Under the pieces are notes generated by a model. It did not search any database, was not told the origin of the DNA, and saw nothing but the letters and a program-made list of their open reading frames with translations. The translations under genes were made by a program, and so were the position numbers. From Lutimaribacter degradans (GTDB lineage Bacteria; Pseudomonadota; Alphaproteobacteria; Rhodobacterales; Rhodobacteraceae): a stretch of DNA of 64,000 bases. The stretch spans positions 148,165-212,164 of the forward strand of contig NZ_JAMQGO010000006.1 in the NCBI RefSeq assembly GCF_023703375.1, given 5' to 3'. Numbering within the stretch: the stretch's first letter is position 1; the number at the start of each line of letters is the position of its first letter. Positions 54,972 to 64,000 of this stretch are shown in pieces.

Positions 54972-55898
54972 TTACAGTTTTTCGATCAGTTCGGGCACGG
55001 CGTCGAACAGGTCAGCCACCAGGCCGTAATCTGCCACCTGGAAAATCGGGGCTTCTTCGTCCTTGTTGATGGCGACGATGATTTTCGAATCCTTCATGCC
55101 GGCCAGGTGCTGGATCGCGCCCGAGATGCCGACCGCGATATACAGGTCGGGTGCAACCACCTTGCCGGTCTGGCCCACCTGCCAGTCGTTCGGGGCAAAG
55201 CCCGAGTCGACTGCCGCGCGCGATGCGCCCACGGCGGCGCCCAGTTTGTCGGCCAGTTTCTCGATCAGCGCGAAATCGTCTTCCGAGCCGACACCGCGGC
55301 CCCCCGATACGACAACGCCGGCCGAGGTCAGTTCAGGCCGGTCGCTCTCGGCAACCTTGTCCTCGACCCATTCCGACAGGCCCGATGCCTTGGCACCGTT
55401 TGTCGTTTCAACCGTGGCCGAGTTGCCGGTGCCTGCCGCGTCGAAGCTGGCCGTGCGGAACGAGATCACTTTCTTCGCATCCGACGATTTCACCGTCTGG
55501 ATCGCGTTGCCGGCATAGACAGGGCGCTCGAACGTGTCGGCATCGACGACGCCAGACACATCCGTCAGCATCATCGCATCCAGCAGCGCGGCCACGCGCG
55601 GTAGCACGTTCTTGGCATCGGTGGTGGCAGGGGCGACGATGTGATCGTAATCACCGGCCAGCGACACGATCAGGTCAGCGGTGGATTCGGCCAGGCGATG
55701 GCCCAGTGCTTCATCCTCGGCAACCAGAACCTTGGCGACGCCATCGATGGTGGCAGCTTCTTTCGCGGCATCCGCAGCCGATGCGCCCGCGCACAGCACG
55801 GTCACGTCGCCAAGCGTCTTTGCCGCGGTCACGGCCTTGGCCGTGGCATCCATCGCCAATTCGCCATTGTTCACTTCGGCAAGCAGAAGAACAGCCAT
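54972..55898 (-). CDS. etfA: Electron transfer flavoprotein subunit alpha
   Basis: A 308-residue FAD-binding subunit of the electron transfer flavoprotein, which carries electrons from acyl-CoA and other dehydrogenases to ETF:ubiquinone oxidoreductase. [92 protein letters not shown] is the FAD-domain signature. Its ATG overlaps the etfB stop by one base (TAATG). Confidence 0.98.
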   Translation of the reverse strand: MAVLLLAEVNNGELAMDATAKAVTAAKTLGDVTVLCAGASAADAAKEAATIDGVAKVLVAEDEALGHRLAESTADLIVSLAGDYDHIVAPATTDAKNVLPRVAALLDAMMLTDVSGVVDADTFERPVYAGNAIQTVKSSDAKKVISFRTASFDAAGTGNSATVETTNGAKASGLSEWVEDKVAESDRPELTSAGVVVSGGRGVGSEDDFALIEKLADKLGAAVGASRAAVDSGFAPNDWQVGQTGKVVAPDLYIAVGISGAIQHLAGMKDSKIIVAINKDEEAPIFQVADYGLVADLFDAVPELIEKL

Positions 55899-56656
55899 TA
55901 CACCGCCCCCTTTTCCTTGAGTTTGGACACGAGCTCGTCGACCGACCCTACCATCTCGCCGGCGGCGCGCTCGGGCGGCTCGGACGTCTTGACGATCGTC
56001 AGGCGCGGGCTGACATCGACGCCGTAATCTTCGGCCGTCTTTTCATCCAGCGGCTTTTTCTTGGCCTTCATGATGTTCGGCAGCGTGGCATAACGCGGCT
56101 CGTTCAGGCGCAGGTCGACCGTGACAACGGTGGGCATCGACACCTTGATGGTCTGCAGGCCGCCATCGACCTCGCGGGTGACAACCGCCTTGTCCCCGTC
56201 GATGTCCAGCTCTGAGGCAAACGTTGCCTGGCTCCAGCCCATCAGCGCCGACAACATCTGTCCGGTGGCGTTCATATCGTTGTCGATCGCCTGCTTGCCG
56301 CAGATTACCAGGCCGGGCTGCTCTTCCTCGACGATCTTGGCAAGTATCTTGGCGACGCTCAGCGGTTCGATATCCTGGTGCACGTCATCGGCGGCAACGA
56401 CCAGGATCGCGCGGTCGGCGCCCATGGCCAGCGCGGTGCGCAGGGTTTCCTGCGCCTGCTTGACGCCGATCGACACGGCGACAACCTCTTCGACGACACC
56501 CTTTTCCTTCAGGCGGATCGCCTCTTCGACGGCAATCTCGTCAAAGGGGTTCATCGACATCTTGACGTTGGCGAGATCGACACCGCTGCCATCCGCCTTG
56601 ACGCGGACCTTCACGTTGTAGTCGATCACGCGCTTAACAGGCACAAGTACCTTCAT
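55898..56656 (-). CDS. etfB: Electron transfer flavoprotein subunit beta
   Basis: A 252-residue AMP-binding partner of etfA. It has [53 protein letters not shown] and [35 protein letters not shown] with the [18 protein letters not shown] lysine-rich ETFDH recognition loop. The upstream region (56657-56830) has a GCGGCGT/ACGCCGC hairpin and the candidate promoter. etfBA is likely a two-gene operon. Confidence 0.98.
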   Translation of the reverse strand: MKVLVPVKRVIDYNVKVRVKADGSGVDLANVKMSMNPFDEIAVEEAIRLKEKGVVEEVVAVSIGVKQAQETLRTALAMGADRAILVVAADDVHQDIEPLSVAKILAKIVEEEQPGLVICGKQAIDNDMNATGQMLSALMGWSQATFASELDIDGDKAVVTREVDGGLQTIKVSMPTVVTVDLRLNEPRYATLPNIMKAKKKPLDEKTAEDYGVDVSPRLTIVKTSEPPERAAGEMVGSVDELVSKLKEKGAV

Positions 56657-56767
56657 TGGCGTGGTCTCCCTATTAGGTTACGGGGCGCCGAGGTCGACTC
56701 CCCCAAATGCTCTCTGGCGCTTGATATATTCTTGAGCGCGCGGGAAACAGGGCAAAAACGTCATGTT

Positions 56768-56790
56768 GCGGCGTTGCGACGCCGCGTTTT
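56768..56790. other. Hairpin in the gap between etfB and the adenosyltransferase
   Basis: GCGGCGT (56768-56774), TGCG loop, ACGCCGC (56779-56785), then GTTTT on the plus strand. No gene is transcribed in that direction here, so it is unlikely to be a terminator. It is upstream of etfB and might be a regulatory element. Confidence 0.35.
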
Positions 56791-56830
56791 GCCGCAATTC
56801 TCACCATGCCACGCCGCGCTAGTTCGCAGC

Positions 56831-57403
56831 TTAGCGGTTCGCGCCCGGAACCCACAAGACATCGTCCTTGCCGTCGTTATTGGCGATGCGGCCGGCCACG
56901 AAGAACCAATCCGACAGGCGGTTGAGGTATTTCACCGCCTCGGGGTTGACCGTTTCCATGGTCGCAAGCTCAACCGTCAGCCTTTCGGCCCGGCGCGCTA
57001 CCGTGCGACACACGTGCAATTGCGCGGCCAGCGCCGATCCGCCGGGCAGGATGAAACTGCGCAGGGGTTCAAGCTTGGCATTCATCGCGTCGATTTCCGA
57101 TTCCAGCCGCGCCACCTGTTCGGCGGCCATGCGCAGTGGTGGATATTCGCGCTCGGAATCCTTGTGCATGTCGGGGGTGCACATGTCGGCGCCCAGGTCG
57201 AACAGGTCGTTCTGGATGCGCATCAGGCCGGCGTCGATCTCGCCGTCGGCATGTAGCCGCGCCACGCCAACAAAAGCATTCAGCTCATCCGAGGTGCCAT
57301 ATGCCGTGACCCGCAGCGCATGCTTGGCCACCCGCGTGCCATTGCCAAGGGCGGTTTCCCCGTGATCCCCGGTTTTCGTGTAGATCTTGTTAAGAACGAC
57401 CAT
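56831..57403 (-). CDS. PduO-type ATP:cob(I)alamin adenosyltransferase
   Basis: A 190-residue enzyme that makes adenosylcobalamin from reduced cobalamin and ATP. MVVLNKIYTKTGDHGETALGNGTRVAKHALRVTAYGTSDELNAFVG is the ATP-binding N-terminus, and MILPGGSALAAQLHVCRTVARRAERLTVEL-like segment (FILPGGSALAAQLHVCRTVARRAERL) the trimer core of PduO-type enzymes. Length normal. It follows the twin-helix gene by three bases and is probably co-transcribed. Adenosylcobalamin is used by methylmalonyl-CoA and ethylmalonyl-CoA mutases, which relate to hbd and etf in the same region only by pathway. Confidence 0.95.
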   Translation of the reverse strand: MVVLNKIYTKTGDHGETALGNGTRVAKHALRVTAYGTSDELNAFVGVARLHADGEIDAGLMRIQNDLFDLGADMCTPDMHKDSEREYPPLRMAAEQVARLESEIDAMNAKLEPLRSFILPGGSALAAQLHVCRTVARRAERLTVELATMETVNPEAVKYLNRLSDWFFVAGRIANNDGKDDVLWVPGANR

Positions 57404-57406
57404 GTC

Positions 57407-57610
57407 TTATCCCCCGCTACGCAGCCAGACGAACAGCAAAAGCAGAACAACCGCGATGAATTGCGCCACGATTCGCAGTTTCATCATCCGGTTGGATTTC
57501 TTGGCGGCCTCAAGCGTGCCCTTGCCGAAGTTGGAAATACCCAGCACCAGTATGCCAAGCACGGCCAGGCAGGCGGCGGCAACCACGTAAAACAGCGGAT
57601 CGTTCATCAT
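57407..57610 (-). CDS. Twin transmembrane helix small protein (HIG1-like)
   Basis: A 67-residue inner-membrane protein with two helices: DPLFYVVAAACLAVLGILVLGISNFG and LRIVAQFIAVVLLLLFVWL, joined by KGTLEAAKKSNRMMK. The NRMMKLR segment resembles the HIG1 (hypoxia-induced) motif; such bacterial twin-helix proteins may touch respiratory complexes. Two adjacent ATG codons (57610, 57607) are possible starts. It ends three bases before the adenosyltransferase start. Confidence 0.85.
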   Translation of the reverse strand: MMNDPLFYVVAAACLAVLGILVLGISNFGKGTLEAAKKSNRMMKLRIVAQFIAVVLLLLFVWLRSGG

Positions 57611-57680
57611 CTGCTTGTTCGTCCCTCTTGTTCAGTGCTGGGCCATGTAGGGGCCTGTGCGCAAAAAGCGAACCGGAAAT

Positions 57681-58508
57681 TCACCCCTTGGCGAGAATCC
57701 AGTCAAGCGCGCGGGCCGGCAGCACGCGTCGTAGAGCGCCCATTATATACGTGGGCGTCGTCACGTAGTAGCGCGGGCGGGGGTTTTTTGCCTCAAGCGC
57801 GCGCAACAATTTCGCGGTGACCGCGCCCGGGGGCAGTTCGAACCTGTCGGGGCCGCGCGATTCGTATAACCGTTTCAGCAGCTTGCCACGATACTGCGCG
57901 GCACGCGGGCTGTTCTCCCAGTCGATCCATCGTTCGAAATACGGGATCGAATTCACTCTGATCTTCGAGGTGATCGGCCCTGGCTCGATCAGGCTGACAT
58001 GAATCGGGGTGTCGCGCATTTCGACGCGCAGCGTGTCGGTCAGGCCTTCAAGCGCGAACTTGGTGCTGACATAGGCGCCGCGCCACGGCATCACCACCAG
58101 CCCGAGAACGGACGAACAGTTGACGATTCGCCCGTGTCCCTGCGCCCGCATCACCGGGATCACGCGGGTGGTCAGGTCGTGCCAGCCAAACAGGTTGGTC
58201 TCGAATATCTCGCGCAGCGCGCCGGTGGGCAGATCCTCGACCGCGCCGGGGCAGGCATGGGCGCCGTTGTTGAACAGCGCATCCAGCGTGCCACCCGTCG
58301 CGGCCAGAACCTCGTCCAAAGCCTGGGCGATGCTGTCGGGCGCGGCATAATCAAGTTGCACCGCCTCGAACCCCTCGTCGGCCAACCGTGCCACGTCGGC
58401 GGCTTGGCGGCAGGCAGCGAATACGCGCCACCCCCGGCTGCGCAGGCCATGCGCCGCGTCGTATCCGATGCCGCTGGAGCAGCCGGTGATCAGGATGGAT
58501 GGTTTCAT
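57681..58508 (-). CDS. Short-chain dehydrogenase/reductase (classical SDR)
   Basis: A 275-residue NAD(P)-dependent enzyme. The nucleotide motif is ITGCSSGIGYDAAHGLRSRGWRVFAACR; NNGAHACPGAVEDLPTGALREIFETNLFGWHDLTTRVIPVMRAQGHGRIVNCSSVLGLVVMPWRGAYVSTKFALEGLTDTLRVEM contains NNGA and the catalytic Ser...YxxxK. The substrate is unknown. ATG 58508 is the conserved start. It lies between the twin-helix gene and the SH3 gene. Confidence 0.92.
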   Translation of the reverse strand: MKPSILITGCSSGIGYDAAHGLRSRGWRVFAACRQAADVARLADEGFEAVQLDYAAPDSIAQALDEVLAATGGTLDALFNNGAHACPGAVEDLPTGALREIFETNLFGWHDLTTRVIPVMRAQGHGRIVNCSSVLGLVVMPWRGAYVSTKFALEGLTDTLRVEMRDTPIHVSLIEPGPITSKIRVNSIPYFERWIDWENSPRAAQYRGKLLKRLYESRGPDRFELPPGAVTAKLLRALEAKNPRPRYYVTTPTYIMGALRRVLPARALDWILAKG

Positions 58509-58545
58509 GCGCGCGATTAGTGGGGAAAACCGCGCGCTTTGGCAA

Positions 58546-59097
58546 TCAGTCTAAGCCCGCCGTGACCAGGAAATCGGCAATCCAGCCGACGCGCCCGGTA
58601 TCAACGACCCGCAAGTTCAGCCAGCCGGTGCCAGGGTCATCCAGCACCTCGACCAGGTCGCCACGGCGTAATGTCGTGGCGACGTTGAATTTCGTGCCCG
58701 GCCCCATCCGCATGTTGACCACGTTCCCCGAGATTTCGCGCAGGTCGGATTGCGGTTCGGGCGCGGGAACCGCTTCGGGGGCAGGGGCGGTGGGCGTGGT
58801 GGCCGCGCTTACCACGCGGGCCTTTTCGAAAACGGGCTTGGTTCTGTCTGGTGCGGCAATGCTGGGCAGGCTGACATTCACACGGGGCAATTCGCCGGGG
58901 TCGAATGCGGCACGCGCCACCTCGTCGCCGGATGACGGTGGCGCGGGATTGATCGTGGCGGCGGGCGCGACCGGGGCAAACACCGAGAACCCCCCGGCCT
59001 GCAACGAGCCGCTACGCGGCGCGTAATCGCCACCTCCGCTAAGCTCGTAAAAGCTCCACCCCAGAAAACCGAACGTCACCAATATCAAGCGCCACAT
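58546..59097 (-). CDS. SH3 domain-containing membrane-anchored protein
   Basis: A 183-residue protein. [22 protein letters not shown] is the N-terminal membrane anchor, followed by a proline/alanine-rich stretch, and an SH3b domain in the last 65 residues: [67 protein letters not shown]. Bacterial SH3 domains bind peptidoglycan or peptides, so a periplasmic role is likely. ATG 59097 is chosen over longer starts because of the helix. It is divergent from parC. Confidence 0.85.
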   Translation of the reverse strand: MWRLILVTFGFLGWSFYELSGGGDYAPRSGSLQAGGFSVFAPVAPAATINPAPPSSGDEVARAAFDPGELPRVNVSLPSIAAPDRTKPVFEKARVVSAATTPTAPAPEAVPAPEPQSDLREISGNVVNMRMGPGTKFNVATTLRRGDLVEVLDDPGTGWLNLRVVDTGRVGWIADFLVTAGLD

Positions 59098-59248
59098 ACC
59101 GCCCCCAGGCAAAGAAACACACAAACACGCGGCAGCAAAAATCCGCTTATGTTCCTTATACACGATTCGCGTGTGTCGCAGGGGATTTCCCGCGAAATTA
59201 CCTGCAAATCGCTTTACGCAGATTCGTGCGCCGTTTATCAGCTTGGGA

Positions 59249-61675
59249 ATGACCGACACCACCGACACCCCCGAGGGCGGCCTGCCCGCGATGTCTGAAC
59301 CTCTGCGCCGTGCGATCGGCGACAGGTACCTGACATATGCGCTGTCCACGATCATGCACCGCGCGCTGCCCGATGCGCGCGACGGGCTGAAGCCCGTGCA
59401 TCGGCGCATCCTTTACGCGATGAGCCGCCTGCGCTTGTCGGCAAATGGAAGGTTCCTCAAATCCGCCAAGATCAGCGGTGACACGATGGGCGATTTCCAC
59501 CCGCATGGCGATGCCGCGATCTATGATGCGATGGCGCGCCTGGCGCAGGATTTCGCCGTGCGTTATCCGCTGGTCGACGGGCAAGGGAATTTCGGCAATA
59601 TCGACGGCGACAACCCTGCCGCCAGCCGCTATACCGAGGCCCGGATGACCGTGATGGCCGAGGCGCTGCTTGAGGGGCTTGATGAGAACGCGGTCGATTT
59701 CAGGCCCAATTACGATGGCCGCTTGACCGAACCCGCCGTGTTGCCGGCAGCCTACCCCAACCTTCTGGCCAATGGTGCCAGCGGCATCGCGGTGGGCATG
59801 GCAACCAACATTCCGCCGCATAACATCGACGAGTTGATCGGCGCCTGTCTCCACCTCATCAAGTCGCCCGATGCGCGCGATGACACGCTGTTGCAATACA
59901 TACCCGGCCCCGATTTCCCAACTGGCGGCATCATCGTCGAACCGCCCGAGAACATCGCCGAGGCCTATCGCACTGGCCGTGGGGCCTTTCGCCTGCGTTC
60001 CAAGTGGGAAACCGAGGATCTGGGCCGTGGTCAATGGCAGATTGTCGTCACCGAAATTCCCTACCAGGTGCAAAAATCCAAGCTGATCGAAAAACTGGCC
60101 GAGCTCATTCAGACCAAGAAGGTGCCGATCCTGGCCGATGTGCGCGACGAAAGCGCCGATGACATTCGTATCGTGCTGGAACCGCGCTCGAAAAATGTCG
60201 ACGCCGATGTTTTGATGGGCACGCTGTTTCGCAATTCCGACCTGGAAACTCGGTTCAGCCTGAACATGAACGTGCTGATCGACGGGGTCACGCCAAGGGT
60301 TTGCAGCCTGAGACAGGTGTTGCGTGCCTTCCTCGATCATCGGCGCGAGGTTCTGATGCGCCGCGCCCGCCACCGGCTGGCGCGGATCGACCACCGTCTT
60401 GAGGTGCTCGAAGGGTTGATGGTGGCCTTTTTGAACCTCGACCGGGTGATCGACATCATCCGCTATGACGAAGATCCCAAGGCCGCGCTGATGTACGAGG
60501 ATTGGTCGACCGCGCATCAGGGCACGATCCGCCGCGCCACGTCCGAGGCCGATTACGTCTCGCCATTGCTGGGGGTCGACCGCGAGGCCTTGACGCTGGT
60601 GAGCGACCCCGGCGCCGTTCTTCCCGAGGCGCTGACCGATGACAGCGATGTGCCCCGTGGCGTGCCCTACCGTTTTGACCGGCGCGACGAAGGGCTGTCG
60701 GACATCCAGGCCGAGGCGATCCTGAACATGCGCCTGCGCAGCCTGCGCCGGCTTGAAGAGTTGGAACTGCGCGCCGAGCAGGACAAGCTCATGGCTGAAC
60801 GCGCCGACATCATGGACCTGCTGGAAGACGACAGCCTGCAATGGTCCCGCGTGGCCGAAGAACTGCGCGAAGTGCGCAAGAAATTCGGCGCCAAATCCGA
60901 AAGCGGCGCGCGCCGCACCCGGTTCGCCGAGGCGGGCGTGGTCGAGGAGGTGCCGATCGAAGCGATGATCGAACGTGAGCCGATCACCGTCGTCTGTTCG
61001 CAGATGGGCTGGATTCGCGCGATGACAGGCCATATCGACCTTTCGCGCGAGTTGAAATTCAAGGATGGTGACGGCCCTCGGTTCATCTTTCACGCCGAAA
61101 CCACCGACCGGCTGCTGGTTTTTGGCTCGAACGGGCGGTTCTACACGCTGCAAGCCGTCAACCTGCCCGGAGGGCGGGGCATGGGCGAGCCGGTCCGCCT
61201 GATGGTGGACCTGCCCAACGAGGTCGAGATCATCGACCTGTTCATCCATCGTCCGGGCCGAAAGCTGCTGGTCGCGTCGTCGGCGGGGGACGGTTTCATC
61301 GTGCCCGAAGACGAGATCGTGGCCCAGACGCGCAGCGGCAAGCAGGTGCTGAATGTCAAGGGTGACGTGCGCGCCCGCGTCTGCACCCCGGTTTCCGGCG
61401 ACAGCGTGGCGGTGGTGGGCGAGAACCGCAAGGTGCTGGTCTTTGACCTTGACGAACTGCCGGAAATGACCCGCGGCAAGGGCGTTCGCTTGCAGAAATA
61501 CAAGGATGGCGGATTGTCCGACGCGCGCACCTTTGCCCGAGCCGAAGGGCTTAGCTGGCTTGACCCGGCCGGGCGCACCCGCACCGAAACGGAATTGACC
61601 GAATGGACGGGCAAGCGCGCCAGCGCGGGCCGCATGGCCCCGCGCGGTTTTCCAAGGGACAACCGGTTCACGTAA
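59249..61675 (+). CDS. parC: DNA topoisomerase IV subunit A
   Basis: An 808-residue enzyme that separates linked daughter chromosomes. [44 protein letters not shown] is the winged-helix start; catalytic Tyr is in [13 protein letters not shown]; the quinolone region reads [36 protein letters not shown], where E. coli ParC has Ser80 and Glu84 and here Ala and Asp. The C-terminal domain is a beta-propeller. Start ATG 59249 has only a weak TTGGGA. The stop overlaps the convergent P450 by eight bases. Confidence 0.96.
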   Translation: MTDTTDTPEGGLPAMSEPLRRAIGDRYLTYALSTIMHRALPDARDGLKPVHRRILYAMSRLRLSANGRFLKSAKISGDTMGDFHPHGDAAIYDAMARLAQDFAVRYPLVDGQGNFGNIDGDNPAASRYTEARMTVMAEALLEGLDENAVDFRPNYDGRLTEPAVLPAAYPNLLANGASGIAVGMATNIPPHNIDELIGACLHLIKSPDARDDTLLQYIPGPDFPTGGIIVEPPENIAEAYRTGRGAFRLRSKWETEDLGRGQWQIVVTEIPYQVQKSKLIEKLAELIQTKKVPILADVRDESADDIRIVLEPRSKNVDADVLMGTLFRNSDLETRFSLNMNVLIDGVTPRVCSLRQVLRAFLDHRREVLMRRARHRLARIDHRLEVLEGLMVAFLNLDRVIDIIRYDEDPKAALMYEDWSTAHQGTIRRATSEADYVSPLLGVDREALTLVSDPGAVLPEALTDDSDVPRGVPYRFDRRDEGLSDIQAEAILNMRLRSLRRLEELELRAEQDKLMAERADIMDLLEDDSLQWSRVAEELREVRKKFGAKSESGARRTRFAEAGVVEEVPIEAMIEREPITVVCSQMGWIRAMTGHIDLSRELKFKDGDGPRFIFHAETTDRLLVFGSNGRFYTLQAVNLPGGRGMGEPVRLMVDLPNEVEIIDLFIHRPGRKLLVASSAGDGFIVPEDEIVAQTRSGKQVLNVKGDVRARVCTPVSGDSVAVVGENRKVLVFDLDELPEMTRGKGVRLQKYKDGGLSDARTFARAEGLSWLDPAGRTRTETELTEWTGKRASAGRMAPRGFPRDNRFT

Positions 61676-63068
61676 CGGGCGCGCCCTGCGCTCGGCCGGA
61701 TGGGGCGGCAGGCGCCGCGACCGGCTCGGCCTCCAGCCACACGCCGCCCTCTGGGCGCAGGGTCAGGATCATCACCGGCCTTGGGTCTTTTCCCGGCACC
61801 GGCGTGAAGCGGTGGCGCGCCAGCAGCGTCGCCAGAATGATCACCGATTCCTGCAACGCGAAGCTGGCCCCGATGCAGATCCGCGGCCCGTCGCCGAACG
61901 GCAGGTAGGCATAACGATCAATCGCTTTCGGGTCGGCGAAGCGCTCGGGGCGAAAGGTGTCGGGCGCGTCCCACAGCAGGTGGTTGCGATGCAGCGCATA
62001 GATCGGAATCATGATCGTGTCGCCGGGGCGAACCTCGCGCCCGCACAGAACATCATGTTTCTGCGCGGTGCGGCTGATGATGCCGGCGGGCGGATACATG
62101 CGCAGCGCCTCGTCCACGATCTGCCTGACAAGGGGCAGGCGGGCCACGTCATCGCCCGTGGCCGCACGGTCGCCCAGCACGGTGTGGGCTTCGGCGCGGG
62201 CGCGATCCTGCACGACCTGGTCAAAGGCGCACAGGTATAGCGACCAGGCCAATGTCAGCGCGGTGGTTTCGTGCCCCGCGACGATGAAGGTCAGCAGGTT
62301 GTCGCGCAACTCGCCCGTGTCCATCCGGCGCTTGGTCTTGGGGTCTTCGCCTTCAAGCAACAGGTCCAGCAGGTCGGGCACGCCGTCGCCCGACCCATCG
62401 CGCCGCGCGTCGATCGCGTCGTCGGCCACTTTTTTCATTTCACGCAGCGCCGCGCCCGAAACCATCCGCCCCGGACGCGGCACCCAGTCGGGAAAACCCA
62501 GTATGTCGAACAGACTGATCTTGCCGGCCTCGGCGATATAGGCGTCGATCGCACCATGCACGGCGTCGCGGTCGAACCCGCCATCGCCGGAGAAGGTCAC
62601 GTCTGAAATCACGTCGAATGTGGCGCGGACCATTTCTTCGGCCATGTTGACCGCGCGCGGGCCGGCCGCGGCCACCCGTGCGCTTGCCGCTTCGGCGGCG
62701 TGGGTCATGATCGGCGCAAGGTTCATCACGTTGCGATGGGAAAACACCGGTGCGGCCGCACGCCGTTGCCAACGCCAATGCGCGCCTTCGGCAATGAACA
62801 GCGACTCGCCGATTGCCGGGCGTAGCAGGTTCTTGGTGACGTCCGATTTCGGGTAGTCATCCAACGCCTCAAGCAGGATGTGCTTTATCGCGTCCGGGTC
62901 CATGACCATGTGCCAGCGCTTGCCGGTCTTGCCCGACACCATCGGTTGTCGCGTGGCGATTTCGGGGATGATCGACAACACGTTCTGGCGTGCAGCGTTA
63001 AGGCTTTTCAAGATCCCCCAGGGCTCGCGCACCAGGGGTACATGGACGGGTAGAGTATCGGGATGCAT
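61668..63068 (-). CDS. Cytochrome P450
   Basis: A 466-residue heme monooxygenase. The I-helix [17 protein letters not shown], the ExxR of K-helix ([18 protein letters not shown]) and the heme-binding loop [20 protein letters not shown] (Cys ligand) are complete. There is no membrane anchor, so it is soluble. No ferredoxin or reductase gene is next to it. Substrate unknown. It overlaps parC tail-to-tail. Confidence 0.95.
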   Translation of the reverse strand: MHPDTLPVHVPLVREPWGILKSLNAARQNVLSIIPEIATRQPMVSGKTGKRWHMVMDPDAIKHILLEALDDYPKSDVTKNLLRPAIGESLFIAEGAHWRWQRRAAAPVFSHRNVMNLAPIMTHAAEAASARVAAAGPRAVNMAEEMVRATFDVISDVTFSGDGGFDRDAVHGAIDAYIAEAGKISLFDILGFPDWVPRPGRMVSGAALREMKKVADDAIDARRDGSGDGVPDLLDLLLEGEDPKTKRRMDTGELRDNLLTFIVAGHETTALTLAWSLYLCAFDQVVQDRARAEAHTVLGDRAATGDDVARLPLVRQIVDEALRMYPPAGIISRTAQKHDVLCGREVRPGDTIMIPIYALHRNHLLWDAPDTFRPERFADPKAIDRYAYLPFGDGPRICIGASFALQESVIILATLLARHRFTPVPGKDPRPVMILTLRPEGGVWLEAEPVAAPAAPSGRAQGAPVT

Positions 63069-63197
63069 GTCGGACGACCTCCTGCCGGTTCAAGGTAGGG
63101 CGCCGGGCCCCGATCGACAATTCCCCGCCGTCAGATTGCGCCGGTCGTGTTGCTGGGCTATGCCGAGGACGTATTGCATGTCTTGGGGGAATTTCAG

Positions 63198-63803
63198 ATG
63201 TTCAGAGTTCTTGCGCTGATCGCCGGTCTTGTCACGCTTGTTGCGTGCACAAACGCCAATGACCTTGCCGGCCCGGCCGCGGATCTCGGTGATTTCCAAC
63301 TGGGTCACAGGGTTGTCGTTTCCCCCAATCTGACAAAGGGCCCGCTGTCGCGCGAGGCCGATGCGGAAGAATGGGAAAAGGCGATGCTGGACGCCCTGGG
63401 CGAACGGTTCGATCGCTACGAGGGCGAGAAACTGTATCATTTCGGCATCTCGGTCGAAGGGTACGTGCTGGCCCAGCCGGGGATTCCGGTGGTGGCCAAC
63501 CCCAAGTCGATCCTGATTTTCAACCTGACGATCTGGGATGACGCCGCCGGCAAGAAGCTGAACGAAGAAGTCGAGCAGATCACCGTTTTCGAAAGCATGT
63601 CGGGCGAGACCCTGTTGAGCTCGGGCTTGACGCAAACCAAGGAACAGCAGCTGCAAAACCTCAGCCGCAACGCGGCAAAGCAGATCCAGAGTTACATGAT
63701 CAGGATGAAGCGGGAAAAAGGCTGGTTCGGTGGCGCTGGCGACAGCGTTGAAGCACCCGAAACCGCCGATGCGGGCGACGAGGTCACGGAAAGCGAGGGA
63801 TAG
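63198..63803 (+). CDS. Uncharacterised lipoprotein
   Basis: A 201-residue lipoprotein with [17 protein letters not shown], Cys17 being the lipid site. [117 protein letters not shown] is a beta-alpha domain that I do not assign to a family with confidence. The last 25 residues are acidic. A signal of secretion to the outer membrane is likely; the +2 residue is Thr, not Asp. It is 98 bases before tuf. Confidence 0.75.
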   Translation: MFRVLALIAGLVTLVACTNANDLAGPAADLGDFQLGHRVVVSPNLTKGPLSREADAEEWEKAMLDALGERFDRYEGEKLYHFGISVEGYVLAQPGIPVVANPKSILIFNLTIWDDAAGKKLNEEVEQITVFESMSGETLLSSGLTQTKEQQLQNLSRNAAKQIQSYMIRMKREKGWFGGAGDSVEAPETADAGDEVTESEG

Positions 63804-63814
63804 CCCATCAATGC

Positions 63815-63843
63815 TTGATTTTCCCCGCGCAAGCCAATAAATG
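63815..63843 (+). promoter_or_regulatory. Candidate tuf promoter
   Basis: TTGATT (63815-63820), 17-base spacer and TAAATG (63838-63843), about 58 bases before the tuf ATG. The spacing is ideal and the -10 four of six. Confidence 0.4.
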
Positions 63844-63901
63844 CCGCGCGGAGTATGAACCGGGCCATGGCGTGCCCCCCAAACCACGAGGCGTCCGAAG
63901 G

Positions 63902-64000
63902 ATGGCAAAGGAAAAGTTTGAACGCAGCAAACCGCACGTGAACATCGGGACTGTTGGTCACGTTGACCACGGCAAGACGACGCTGACGGCGGCGATCACG
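63902..64000 (+). CDS. tuf: Elongation factor Tu (5' part; cut by window edge)
   Basis: The first 33 residues, [33 protein letters not shown], are the N-terminus of EF-Tu with the P-loop GHVDHGKT. The rest is beyond the window. EF-Tu delivers aminoacyl-tRNA to the ribosome. ATG 63902 has GAGG upstream. Confidence 0.98.
   Translation, partial: MAKEKFERSKPHVNIGTVGHVDHGKTTLTAAIT

Noticed and set aside
59198..61249. 683-codon antisense frame in parC
   Set aside because: Shadow of parC; composition is His/Val/Gln-rich and it has no start signal.

Overview
The window is 64 kb of a GC-rich, densely coding alphaproteobacterial chromosome. Gene content and organisation point to the order Rhodobacterales (Roseobacter/Rhodobacter relatives): an F1-only ATP synthase operon atpHAGDC with no F0 genes beside it, a family II (Mn-dependent) pyrophosphatase, a CIRCE-controlled groESL pair, and several families found mainly in this order (DUF2125, DUF2161, DUF2927, DUF6473, TIGR01459 HAD protein, XpaC/TelA pair). 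It reads as core chromosome. I found no insertion sequences, prophage, CRISPR array, tRNA or 16S/23S rRNA. The one clear RNA gene is RNase P RNA.

Layout. 1-9.7 kb: a cell-envelope block with a DUF2125 protein (cut by the window edge), a ChaC-like enzyme, a MotA/ExbB-like plus OmpA/MotB-like motor pair, an M23 endopeptidase, clpA, gloB and a methyltransferase. 10-15 kb: the F1 ATP synthase operon, closed by a strong terminator, then an H-type lectin protein. 15.5-25.9 kb: metabolic housekeeping (prs, an isomerase, threonine aldolase, ycgN-ribF, MaoC hydratase, HAD, VOC, pyrophosphatase, PACE efflux, TraB/GumN). 26-32 kb: groESL with promoter and CIRCE, an EamA transporter, Nudix, a lipase-like protein, an orphan PhnM-like amidohydrolase and an hsp20 gene with an FNR/FixK-type box at a class II position. 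32.1-38.5 kb: a nitroreductase, then a one-direction block (zinc-ribbon membrane protein, SPFH-GYF protein, DUF2927 lipoprotein, TelA, XpaC, 27-residue membrane peptide) that looks like an uncharacterised membrane-stress module. 38.5-47.7 kb: RNA modification and translation genes (rluB, tadA, gatCA, rnpB, rpmG) mixed with envelope proteins. 47.8-53 kb: regulators (LysR, XRE), a quinone reductase, hisN and an 8-oxoguanine deaminase-like enzyme. 53-64 kb: hbd, DUF6473, etfBA, cobalamin adenosyltransferase, SDR, SH3, parC, a cytochrome P450, a lipoprotein and the start of tuf.

Two groups are the best candidates for undescribed systems. The MotA/MotB-like pair at 1205-4711 keeps the ion-binding aspartate in the OmpA subunit's membrane helix and has a very long periplasmic coiled coil; it resembles ZorAB but no Zorya effector is nearby. 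The zinc-ribbon/SPFH/DUF2927/TelA/XpaC block at 32881-38487 has a tiny membrane peptide apparently coupled to XpaC. All assignments come from reading sequence and motifs; no database search was run.
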